Assembly (NCBI GenBank): GCA_900073065.1 | Contig: FJOG01000020.1 | Coordinates: 401,770-465,769 of the forward strand | Length of the DNA stretch: 64,000 bases | Reading direction: 5' to 3' | DNA from: Phialocephala subalpina | Taxonomy: Eukaryota > Ascomycota > Leotiomycetes > Helotiales > Mollisiaceae | The notes under the pieces: generated by a model | The model's database searches: none | Told to the model about the DNA's origin: nothing | Seen by the model: only the letters and a program-made list of their open reading frames with translations | Position numbers and translations under genes: made by a program | Shown here: positions 24,797 to 35,462 of the stretch, one piece after another | Layout: every line of letters begins with the position of its first letter | Numbering within the stretch: the first letter of the stretch is position 1

Positions 24797-27277
24797 TTAC
24801 TTTTCAGTAGAGGGAAGAAGGAGGTATGAGCAGAATCGGAGTTCGTAGCAGCGAGGATTGCTGGCGTCGAAGGTATGGTTGGCTTGCTTATTGAGGACGT
24901 CGGCATCTGCGAATGTGTTAGACATGTGTTTCTCGCAACCGGGTAGATACTACTTACAGCTAAGTTGCAGCTTCTCGAAGTACTCTTGAGGAGCAGGAGC
25001 AGAGTCGCATGCCAGAACGCCACCTTCACGTGTGTAAGTCTTTGGCGGGATACCACGAGTGCTTAGAAGCAGAGCCAAGAGCTTCGTCAACTTCTCTCCT
25101 TGAGAGGCATAATGGTCCGGGGTCTTGTCAAGTGGCCAACGGGGTTTGAAGGACTCTTGCTCCCATGACTTGTAGAGCCAAGTTGACTTCTCAACGCAGT
25201 TCAACATGACGACAGCGACGAGGAAGGTCTCGAAGGTGTTGCTACTGGCCTTATTCAGAAGACGCTTCTCAAGCTCGTTGAGGACAAACTTGCAGATGGA
25301 AGCGGCCTTCTTTTCAGCAGCGGCGTTCAATTGAAGGCAGAGGATGTTGAAGGTAAGAGCGTTATCAGCCTGGTCGATTAGAGGGCCAGTGCCGGGTTGT
25401 GCGTCAACTTCGACTCTTTCAGACATTGTCCAAGAGATCTCGTGGTCGACAAGGATGTGAACAATCGACCAGAGCTCAAGAACTCGAGCCAGGAGGGCAT
25501 CTTGACTTTGGATAGCCAAAGTTTGAGCCGTAGCCAAGGTGATGTGCATGAATCGAGAAGGTTCACGTTCGTAGAAAACATTGGAAATTCTCTTCATGTA
25601 GGCTTCGAGCTTGCTGGGCAAATCATCATTTGCTTCATCAAGAATCCGAAGGCTGCTAGAATTGATCTCGGCACTTAAGTCTGGGTCGATATTGCCTTCC
25701 TTCTGGAGTTGTCCGTGGAGAGAGTTGAATGTTGCGAAAACCGTGGTCTCCGGGTATTGTGATGCTTCGATAGTGCACGCCGATTGCTTGAAAACAACTT
25801 GTCCCTTCAGACTGCTGGTTTCGTGGTAAGCAAGGGAGACATGAAGGTGTGAAGAATACATCTCCAACACTTCCCAAAGCTTGGTACGGATACATGGAGT
25901 CTTCCATACACGTGCCGTCTCAACGCTCTGGCAGGTTGAGCAGGGGTTTCCAACGGAGCAAGGCTTCTTCAACATTCTGCATCGAAGGCAAGCACCCATC
26001 TTCCTGACATCTTGCACCTCCTTGCGTCGGTCTGGTTTGAAGCGGCCACGACTCTTTTGCTTCTGTGATCGCTCGCCATTGCCATACTCAGCGCTGAACT
26101 CGGTTGTCATAGACGGGTTCATGGCAATAGCGGTGTATGTAGTGCGAGCCGCCTCCTGGTTCTCAACTTTCTGCTCGACTTGCTCTGAATCTTGCTGATA
26201 CGAGCTGCCCATATCTAACATTGACCAAGTTAGTTGATGATTACCTGGACTTTCGTGGAATGAGGCCTCTGAGTAAGCAGCAGTGGCTTCATTCAGTGCT
26301 TGTTCGATGCTCTTTCCCGACTGAGCTTCGTGGGTGTTGACACTCTCATCCAGAAGTTGAGGGTCGACCATTGAAGGGACGAAGCGGGCAGCCGCAGCAG
26401 CAGCCATGCTACTCGCAGCCATTGCCAGGTTTGGAGACGAGGATCGAGAATCAATCATTTGGGGTTGGTAGTTCATCGAGTGCATTGAATGATTGCTTTC
26501 TCGGCGATGGGTCTTCTCATGCGGTTCTAGGGATGTTAGCCTAGATATTGGACATGGGAGGATATACTGACGAAGCTTCTTTGACTGCTCATAGCTGACT
26601 GGAGGATTGTCTGGTGTGTAATGCTCTTGTAGTTCGAGTTTGTCTGCTCGAGGAGGCTCCGATGATCGGCCACCACTGCCATTCTTGTTACCACCAGGAC
26701 CAACATGCTTTTCGCTGAGTCCAATTTGTCTAGAAGCCTCTGCTAAGGTCTCGAGGGGGGTCCAGTTGCGAGGAGCAATAGGGAGATCGACGGTTGGGCC
26801 GTGCAATTGGATTTGTCCATCGTGCATTTGGGCGTTGTCGGTGTTAGATGCGCTGTTCCAGGCGACTATAGCCTTTTGTCTGTCCATCGGAGAGATCGCA
26901 GTGCATTGTTTGAGTAAGTGTGTCTGCATGCCCTCAATGCGACCCTTTGGGAAGTGTTGTCCGCATGCCTTGCACGTATGTTCGTATCGATTGCTCGAGT
27001 CGTTCAGCTTCGGACCTCGTTGGAAGTATTGGAGTACGACGACTGTTTTCAGAGTCAGTGGCCGTTCTTACATTATTTCTAATGTAAAAGAACTGCAGAG
27101 AGTCGTGAAGGACTGTGAGCGGAGTAATGGGGAGGCGTCGAGAAGTCGACGCGCTGCGACAGCAGTGTCGAGTCACCGTCATCATCGAGACACGGTCGCA
27201 AAAAGCTTGCCCAGCGTATAGACGTTCGCAGACGTAAAGAAATGAATTGTTTACTTACTGTTTGGTTTGCGACCCAT
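24797..27277 (-). CDS. Transcription factor with BED/C2HC-like finger and Cys6 cluster
   Basis: Three exons on the minus strand (27277-27259, 27042-24958, 24906-24797) give 737 residues. The very short first exon encodes MGRKPN and is followed by an intron of about 216 bp. Exon 2 opens with QYFQRGPKLNDSSNRY, then CKACGQHFPKGRIEG and H-x4-C spacing, a BED-like zinc finger seen at the start of many fungal regulators. Around residue 350 is a second metal site, CLRCRMLKKPC followed by CSTC and a last Cys 12 residues later, longer than the usual 6-8 gap of Zn2Cys6 clusters. The C-terminal half is helical and MHR-like. Low-complexity Ala/Ser segments lie between. It is probably a nuclear DNA-binding regulator; targets unknown. 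Confidence 0.82.
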
Positions 27278-29182
27278 CTTGAGACCGCCCTGGGCAGTAT
27301 TTCTTATCGGTGGTGTTTATGGTCGAGGAAGCAGCAGAAAAATGATTTACAGTGCTCGAAGCAAGCGGTGAGGAAGTCGGTGAGTCCGTCTCTGTGAACC
27401 CCCGGCAATCTCCGGCGCCATCCATGTCTGCACTCGGTCACGTTGAAGCTCGGGCTTTTGGGTTTCGGATCTGATCCGGTTATAAGGGGTAAGTCGGATA
27501 TAAGAGGCTCTCCGTAGTAGTTGCTGGGATCTAAGCGAGCCAATGGTATTAGACTAGGTGGCACACGAGGCTAAAGGAAGCGAAGAAGCGCTAGCTTTAG
27601 AGTTTACTACACCCGATGTTTGACCGATATTCGACAGCACTCTCACTCTCCAATGTGATCAAGATTCCCCAAGTTCAATCCCAGATTCAAGTACTAGTGG
27701 ATTATAGCTACCCATACCGATACTGACTCGTTGCTTACCTTGCAGCCAACATGCTCGAAAGCATAAATATTGCGGGCGAAAAGACCAACTATCAAAAGAG
27801 CACCCAGATCAACACATCGGCATTACCTCGAGGGAATTGCTCCTAGAACTTCATTTGCAGATATGGCATGGTGTAATACTGCCTGGGCCACAGTCACAGA
27901 ATTACAAATGGGAGATAATGGTAGCCGCATCGTAGATGCTAAGAACTGAGGTGGGACCTACAGCCACCAAAGTAATGAAAGCTGTATAGACTGTGCTGTA
28001 TTCGATTTTTGGAAAGCCTTGGGTACATTTGGCGACATTTACCGTATGGAAACACCGATACTATTGGAGAGTTGGCAGACCAGTATGCTTGACGCTCAGG
28101 CGGTTAGGAGACATCACACCTAGTACGTACTTCATTACGTCGACTCCTCTTTGAGCACATCCCCGGAATTGAAGCAGAGAAGCGATGGCACTCATATTCT
28201 CCTAATTCTACAAGCTCCAGGCTAACATCATCTCAGCAAGTTCGCTCAAGTCTTTCCCCGTCTGTCACCAAAACCCTTCTTGCTCGGAATAAAAGTTGGT
28301 CTGAATACCTACAGAGCCGAGCGAAGATGAGTGGTCGTTCGGAATCTACATCTCCTGTCGTAGCTGGATCACCAATGCGCAGGGTGTGAGCGGGTCAGGA
28401 CTTCTTAGTTCGACAAGATAAGGTAGACTCCATAACTTGGGCCGAGGAATGGAAATGACTCAGGCCATGTTTGCCCTGATCGCCCTGGCGGAGCGAGGCC
28501 GCTGAGGACGAGTAATAAGATGACGGCAAACATGACGTCGGTATTGATCACGGTGCACTTGACACACTGTGGAAACATTGAGTCGGCTGGCGTTATAAGG
28601 ATTGCGGAAGGAGCAAAAAGGTGCCATTCTGCAAGGTTTTCTGCGCTTCTCGAAGGCCTAGGGCCGTCAGCTTGAGCTTACAGTAGTGTTCACTTTCAGT
28701 TTTGGACGGGTTTTTGTCGGTCATTCGTCGCGTCGTTGTTTTTTCGAATATTTGGGTCGAGTGGGTTGGGCTGATCAAGCATTGGTGGAATCTACAATTC
28801 TGGCATTCCACGTGACTCGAAGCTGAGCATATGGAAATCTGTTGTCATAATCTAGTTTATAGCTGGCTTAATAGCTGGCTCATCTAATATTTTGAATCTC
28901 CGTCATACATCAAGCTGCCTTTTGTCGCGACTTTATCAATCGGATCGTCCGCGGCAACTTCGAACAGACTTTGGAGCTTTCCAATAGAGCATCCTGGGGA
29001 ACATGCTCTGTGAAGCTATCTCTCCACAACTATTTAATTTCTTTGCTTGGTATTAGACCAAAGGCAAAGGTTTAATTCAAGGTCCATGGATTTGGACACT
29101 TATGCGATGAAATCTTTGAGATGTTGAGGACAGTTGTAGCCTTGGAAAATCTTGATGAAAGCCCACGGCCACGAAACCGCGA
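27278..29182. other. Long gene-poor region
   Basis: About 1.9 kb contain no supported gene on either strand. The largest open frames (for example 28593-28811 minus, 72 codons) lack domains, signal peptides or splice structure. The 5' part must hold the regulator's promoter. No tRNA fold, tandem repeat or LTR pair was noticed. It borders the decayed 2EXR pair, so it may itself be eroded sequence. Confidence 0.35.
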
Positions 29183-31088
29183 ATGATCTTCGTAAGCCAT
29201 CATTCCTCTGATACATCTATTTGGTTAGGCTAGGACTTCAGTGGTTGCGCTAGTTTGCCTCCAAGGCAGTTCACAGATCATCTTCCTCCTCAACCAAGAA
29301 GAGCAAGGGCAAGGGCAAGAAGTTTGTCCCTCTCGACATCTGGGGCGCCAGCGCTTCTAGTGATATGACTTCAACCCCCAATCACGCATCTGCTTCCACG
29401 CAAGGCAGCGGACTCATCATTGATACATCATCCGCATTCAACGGTTACTCCGAAAGCTTTGCGCATGCTGGCGGTAGTCGATTCTCTCGTTCTCGAAACC
29501 AATGTTCGGGTATGCGTCCTCAGGTTGCTCAACGCGAAGGTCGTGATGACATTTCAAGACAGATGGAGAACCTTAGCATGGGCGAGGATGAGGGCGAGGT
29601 CAAGAAGCCAAGGTATGATCGGACTCCATAATGGGCGCTTGTGGGAACTGACATTCAATAGTGCTCCTCTCGAGTCATTCCACTTATTTCCCGACCTCCC
29701 CGTTGAGCTCAGACTTAAGATCTGGGGCCTGGTGTGCGAAATACATCGTCTCCTAGAGGTATCTTGGGACTTTCAAGCTAAAGAACCCGAGAGCAAAGGC
29801 AGTGAACATTATTACTATCGTCTAGCACCAATATCTTGTCTCCCTCCGTCCCTTATGCACGCCAATCAGGAGGCTCGCAGCGAGTCCATGCGTTATTATC
29901 AACAGGTTGTCTTCACCACAAAGAGCAAAGGCCAAAATACCGACTCTAACTATCCTAGATGCGAGCCAATCGAGACATGGTACAACGCAAAGGCCGATGT
30001 GATTCTGTTCGCAAAGCACACTTGTATGAATACAATCGTCCGCTTCTTCCAACATCAGCGCCTTCGCATCGTACAAATCAACAATGTCGCAATCCTGCTC
30101 AGCGGTAATACCGTAAATTGCCATGACTGGAATCGTGACGATCCTATCTATAATCCCGATCGAGAGGATTTTGCCTATGGGCATGCTATTGCTGGCGGCT
30201 GCACTGTTATGCAGGCTTTCCATGGCATCATAAGGATGTGGCATGGACTGATGTTGTTTCAGATGTTGAAGGTCTCAAGGAGGTACTCTTCATCGTTCCG
30301 ACATTTTTCACCCCCATCGAGCCAGGGACGGTCGACGATAGCATCTGGTCCCGTGAAATTCCACCTTCTTACTGTGGAATGACTTCGGGACAACGCGCCA
30401 TCAAGAAGTAAATTGAGCAGGATCTGCAGCTGGTCCGAAGAGGCACCCCTCTTCCCCATTGTGGCAAGCTTAACAACTGGACCCGCACTGAACCTATTGT
30501 CGATGACGAGGATTCTAAGGAGGATGCTAGCATTGATGACCAACTTAGTGTGGAGGTTAACGAGGGAAGCCCCGTTGTCGAGGAACCCGCCGACGGCGAT
30601 GAATACTTCGACCAAAGACACAATAAACACCAAATCGACAAAGAACCACCCACCTTCCACTTCGTGTCCTTCTCCCCTGCTCCTCCTGCTGGCTATATTT
30701 CTGACGCGGTCACTATCAACGAAGTCGACCTCCCATATCTCAATATGCATGATTGGGCTCCTATCAAGAAGATCGAGTTCGAGACTGGAGTCCACATCAA
30801 GATCCCTGAGAATGATTATATCAAGCAAGTAAAGCGAGAAGTTGGGTTTTATGGAAAGAAGGAAGCAATTGCGGAGGCCAAGGAGATGGTTCTTCGTCGA
30901 GTGGTAAGCACCTTTCACTTCCTTCACTTCTCATGTTACACAGGCTAATAGCTCACACGCAGTACCTAATGGCCGACAAGAAGTGGAAGCAGAGTTACAA
31001 GTTGCGTAACCGAGGCTACTGTGGCGAAGGAAAGGTCGATTACTTCGGTGCTGGACAATCTCGAACCACTGCCGCGTCAAAGTATTGA
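29183..31088 (+). pseudogene. 2EXR-domain protein gene, copy A (broken)
   Basis: A plausible start (ATG 29183, a nine-base coding exon, an intron to 29253) leads into a Ser/Lys-rich N-terminus. After an intron at about 29612-29661 comes the 2EXR motif, FHLFPDLPVELRLKIWGLVC. The following region is shared with copy B: LMHANQEARSESMRYYQQ, NTIVRFFQHQ, NVAILLSGNTV. At about 30226 one base is missing relative to copy B (HGI then HKDVAW), shifting the frame. An in-frame TAA follows at about 30411. The C-terminal part (WAPIKKIEFETGVHIKIP...) and its last intron are otherwise well preserved, to a stop at 31086-31088. 2EXR proteins are a large fungal family of unknown function. The lesions suggest recent inactivation. 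Confidence 0.72.
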
Positions 31089-31369
31089 GCCTGAGACTTG
31101 CTCTTTCGAGTCACATGCTTGCCTTTAGTCCTCACGGCATTGGATTAGGTGGCAACAATTGGACTTGGACATACGTACACTCATACACTTTCTCTTCTTG
31201 TACATAGTCCTCGCGCATAACTTTGGCAACTGGGTAGCAACTCCTTGCTGGGAAGGATCTTTCATGATGGCGACGCATATCAGAAAAGCACCAAAATAAA
31301 ATTTGTCAGAATATTTTAAAGTTGTGTGTGCCAAACCTTCTTCTATAGTGAGTGGACTATGGCGCAGAG

Positions 31370-32583
31370 AGTCAATCGAAGAGAACCTACCACTACCATT
31401 ATCGACTCAGCCCTCGATCATGCCGTACCCCTGCGCTCATGCACGCCAACCAAGACGCCCGTCTCGAAGCCCAGAGATACTACCAAAAAGTCGACTTTAC
31501 GACAGATGCATCCAATCGGACCGCCGATAGTCAGTTCAACGCATGCGACACGATCATGACTCGGTACAATCCAGGCGTCAATGTCATCCTATTCAACGAG
31601 CAGACCTGCATGGACACCATCGTGCGCTTCTTCGAGGATCAACACCGCCACAGCGTCGACATCACACATGTGGCCATTCTCATGCCCGGCAATGTTATCA
31701 GCTGTCGCGGTTGCGATTGGAATGGCATGGTCACAGGTGGTGCTTTCTTATGCAAGCTCTGCATGGCATTCACAAGGCCGTTGCTGGGAGTGAAATGGTT
31801 CTAGGAGTAAAAGGACTTAAGGAGGTCTTCTTCATTGTACCAAGCTACTTGATGGAGGTCCCTACCGGTACGGTCGACGAGAGTCTTTGGTTCCGTCCAG
31901 CCATTTGCGAGGGTATGACTTCAGGTCAGATTGCAATTAAGCAGAGAATCGAACGAGATATCCAATAGGTGCAAAGTGGTGTCGCTCTACCTGGTTGTGC
32001 TCCAGTCTCAGACAACTCCAACGCTGATCTTGATGGAGAGCCTCGGGATGAGCCTGAGCCTAACGACGTTTGGAGCGGTGGCAACGAGCCCGAGTTCCAC
32101 TTCATCTCATTCTCCCCTATTCCTACCATTGGAAAGACATTCGGTACTATCACGATCCCCCTCAAAGGGATACCCAAGTTTAATTACAATTCTTGGGCCT
32201 TTATTAAGAATGTTGAGTACCAGTCCGGCTATCACATCAAGATTCCCAAAAAGGATTTCCCTCAGCAATCTGGTCGAGAGATAGGATTTTATAGGAAGCC
32301 TGAGCAGGTAGCTCATACTAAGAAGATGATTGCGAAAAAATTTGCATGTGCCTGATCTCTTTTGGTCGAAACGGATGCTAACATGTAGTAGGATAGTCTT
32401 CGTGGCAAGACATGGGGTCAGAAGTACGACTTGAAGAAGGCAGGCTATCACGGCCTTGGCAAGCTTGATCACCAGTTCAGTAGCAAGACCAATACCGTTG
32501 CTGCGTCGGAATATCGACTTTTGGATCTTTCAATACTAAACTTGCTGCTACTTGACCTGATACGATTGGTTATAGGAGACTAA
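31370..32583 (+). pseudogene. 2EXR-family gene, copy B (5'-truncated, broken)
   Basis: Homology to copy A begins abruptly near 31370, so the N-terminus and the 2EXR motif are absent. The frame LMHANQDARLEAQRYYQK, DTIVRFFEDQ, HVAILMPGNVI aligns to copy A. One base is missing near 31740 (before FLMQALHGIHK), and an in-frame TAG lies at about 31966. These sites differ from the lesions in copy A. The C-terminal domain (WAFIKNVEYQSGYHIKIP) is preserved. The position of copy A's last intron donor reads GCATGT rather than GTAAGC, and copy A's final stop codon is replaced, so the frame runs on to 32581-32583. The 3' flank also resembles that of copy A, pointing to a segmental tandem duplication. Confidence 0.68.
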
Positions 32584-33012
32584 TTCTTGGACGTACGCAT
32601 TTCCTCTTCTTTCTAAATACTTCTCGCATGCTTCTTGGAACAAATTTGGGATGGATCCTCGTTTGGGAGCAGAAAAAAAGCGTATCTTGTCATTTTGTTC
32701 TGGCCCGTTCGGGCATGCACATATTAGAAAAGCACAAAAAAATATCAGTAAATTGTAAATTTATCTGTGCAAAGGCTGATTTTGTTGTGAGCGTGACTAT
32801 AACCCCTTCATACAGGAGAGATATCGAAGTGTTATCCACGAAGAGGCACCGAGGCCTGAATTTCTCTTCCCCAACAGCACACATACTTTACAAGAAAGAC
32901 GTTGTCTTGATAAGTCCCAGATACAGGAACATTTAACCCCCCCTTCCATTGGCCTTCAGAAAGACTTCTCACTTAAACATACTGCCCATTCCTCACTCCT
33001 TCCCTTCCACGA
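32584..33012. other. Intergenic region after the 2EXR pair
   Basis: About 430 bp. The first part resembles the 3' flank of copy A (shared AGAAAAGCAC and cAGTAAAT-like words near 32725-32760). The rest holds no gene and includes the 3' flank of the secreted protein. Confidence 0.35.
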
Positions 33013-33523
33013 TTACGCCGCACTAAGAGTGAAATCCACATTCCCGGCATTAACATCCGCACCTCCAATACAAGTGCTCGTGAATGGTGTATCTCCGCAG
33101 ACCGCCCGTGCAGCTCTTACGCAGCCTTCCCACCTCCCCTTCGTGATATCAATAGTCTGTCCATTCGTCGCTGCTGTCAAAACAAATTTCGCGGTCCCGC
33201 TTGTTCCGGTTGTGGTTGTTGGGTTGCCAGCACATTGCTCGATAGTACCGGCAATGCTGCCGCAGATAGAGAGCAATGCTACATTGATGTCATGGCTGAC
33301 GAGAGTTCTGAAGAGATGTTAGTTATGGATGAAGAAGGGGATGGGTAAAGGAGGGGAAGGAGAGTGGAACGAACGTGGATTTGTCGGTGCAGGTTGTGCC
33401 GGTGATGGACGCTGGGTTGACATTTGTGTTGGCGGGAGCTGGAGCTCGAGCGACTTTATTTGGGGATGGTGCTGCCGCGACGCAAGCTGCAAGGAGCGTG
33501 GTGAGAACGAATGAGGAACGCAT
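33013..33523 (-). CDS. Small secreted cysteine-containing protein
   Basis: Two exons on the minus strand (33523-33375, 33307-33013) join in frame to 147 residues. A clear signal peptide, MRSSFVLTTLLAACVAAAP, is followed by a short pro-like Ala/Pro/Asn segment. The mature domain of about 105 residues has six cysteines, in TGTTCTDKS, SICGS, IEQC, EGC, AVCG and STC. No known fold is recognised; size and Cys number fit fungal small secreted or effector-like proteins. An alternative ATG at 33600 is in another frame and not supported. It lies alone in a region of decaying genes. Function unknown. Confidence 0.75.
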
Positions 33524-34581
33524 TTTGAACTTGAAGAATGGTATGCAGCTCTGCTGAACGAAATTAAAGCAATAAACAAGTAGCCTAATAGTTGATACAA
33601 GAAGTAAAGAATTGCCCCAAGATCAAAAGAATGTCAGACTCGCTGTTAGACCAAAGCAAAACCAACAGCGGGGAGACTCGAAATATAAACATGCCCAAGA
33701 AATGAGACAAGTGGTGGCGAGATGCACTGCAAATCATAGGAACATGCTCGTATGCCATCTGTCAATCAATCCATTCGTGGGATATTTCCATCTCACTATC
33801 TCATCTGATACTCACTCAGATCGATCTGATACCCCTGAAACACCTCGCTTAGGTGGTTCAGCCGAAGATGAGATGAGACGAAAACATTGGTCAAACGTCA
33901 GACGTTTGGTCTTGGCGAGCGAGGAAAATTAAGTTGACAAGAAACGGTGAGAGAAAATTGAGAAGATATATGCAGTGAAGAAAGGGGTGCGTGCCTTTTG
34001 CTGCTCCTTCCCAAACCAAAAAGCCGAACTTTGGTCTCGGTTTCGGTCACGTGAACCAGAGGATCTCTGAAAAGCCCAGGGATAAGAACTCTATCGTCCT
34101 TCTGTTGCTCCATCCATTTTTATACATCGCGTATATTGCTAAATCAATTTTCGTCTTCCTCTCTTACTTTCTTCCCCATCAACAAAGTCGGCACGAGCAA
34201 AGCCTGCGGCTCCGAACCTTGATCTGCTTCCTCGCCCAAGCTTGCATTCTTACAACCTAGTCCTGGCAAAAATTGACCGCCTTGACAAACTCCTCATCCC
34301 ACTCTGGTTAGCTCACAGGTCCAAGCGCAGTGAAATGGCTCTCCAGATGTGAGATATACATATACAAACCTTGCATCGCGACGAGTGCCAGAGCGCAGCG
34401 TTTGCCCTAGGTCACGTGCATGAGCCGAAGGGTTTATATATATGGTGTTAAGTTGTATTCTACTTGATGGTAGAATGCTGTAGTCTTTTACCTTTATAGT
34501 CTAGCGGTAGCTTAACCCACCCCCTCACACTTCATACTAATGATCTCCTTTAGTATCTTATATGTAAATTTAAGAATTTTA
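33524..34581. other. Gene-poor AT-rich region
   Basis: About 1.06 kb without a supported gene. A short tandem-like TCTGATAC/CTCAGATC patch lies near 33805-33832, and a TATATATA run occurs near 34434. Open frames at 33612-33932 and 33991-34260 have no domain features. The base composition becomes AT-rich towards 34581, which may mark old mobile-element debris, but no LTR ends were identified. Confidence 0.35.
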
Positions 34582-35058
34582 CTAGAGCTTCCCTCCAAAG
34601 CCGACAGGCGGGATCACAGCTTCTTCTGCGTCAATTCCCCTGAACTCAAAGTACTTCTTCAATTCCGGATCCTCAACCACCTGTTTGACTAACTCCTTCT
34701 CGGCTGAGATCACAAACTCACATCCTTCGTCCGGATTAGGTGTATTCCGTGGTGGATAGATCATGACGAGCCCCTCGGTTACCGTACTGTCCCTCTTCTT
34801 CACAAATGAATGGTCGCCATCCTCGTTCTTCTCAATCGCCCCGACAAGGTGTCTGCATTGGCTGAGAGTCCGCTCGAGTCCTTCTTTCAGCACTGCAGCA
34901 GTTTTGCTCGTGTCTTCTTCGTTCAATTTGAAGAAAAGGGCATAGTTGTTGTAAGTGCAAGCTGCCAGATAGTCAAGGGTGGATAGCCTGAGTCTTTCTT
35001 CCTCTGGGTCATTCTTATAACCCAGGAGATAAACGCGAAATTCTTCTTTCCTTGGCAT
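34582..35058 (-). pseudogene. BAHD/trichothecene-type acyltransferase, N-terminal fragment
   Basis: From ATG 35058 the frame reads MPRKEEFRVYLLGYKNDPEE, then LSTLDYLAACTYNNYALFFK and LERTLSQCRHLVGAIEKN. This is the usual first third of fungal BAHD-like (trichothecene 3-O-acetyltransferase family) enzymes, which are about 480 residues long. The frame leaves the family pattern after DSTVT and ends after 158 residues, with no HxxxD or DFGWG motif. The remaining tail (about 65 residues) is protein-like but not recognised. It is a truncated, probably non-catalytic remnant. An upstream frame at 35061-35270 with a hydrophobic start could be part of the same locus, but no splice restores a joint frame. 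Confidence 0.55.
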
Positions 35059-35462
35059 ACCTACAGAGTGGATTGTACGGCAAAGGATCTTGAGCAAAAT
35101 AATATGCTCGGGTGATACTTGCCAGAGAGATTCAACTTGAGGTCTTTGTACTCGCTGGTCAGCTCTGAGTAATCGTTAGCCTCGCTTATGCTGACTGCAT
35201 CGCTGTTAGACCAGGATAAAATCGCAGATATCCATCCCAAACCAATCAAAAATCCTGATATGGAAATCAATACATGACGTAGGTATCAGCTGGCGCCGCT
35301 CAGACTAAAACCATCCTGGCGACTTGTGCAGGCTTGGCTACTAGAGCCGTGCAATTAACAGGTGCCACAATAACAATACCAAAAATAAGCGAAACGCGAT
35401 CTTATGCTCGAACCTTAGAACGCGATTTTCTGGGATATAAGGCACCCCTTATAACTCCACCA

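Noticed and set aside
26529..26569. A 41-bp intron in the BED-like/Cys6 regulator (GTATAT...CCTAG)
   Set aside because: Removing it leads straight to a TGA out of frame, while retaining it keeps the long frame open.
27278..29182. tRNA, CRISPR or LTR pair in the long gap
   Set aside because: No cloverleaf, spaced direct repeats or matching TG...CA ends with target duplication could be found by eye.
35061..35270. Open frame with hydrophobic start (MISISGFLIGLGWISAIL) as a first exon of the acyltransferase fragment
   Set aside because: No GT...AG pair joins it in phase to the acyltransferase frame, and family members start at MPRK-like sequence.
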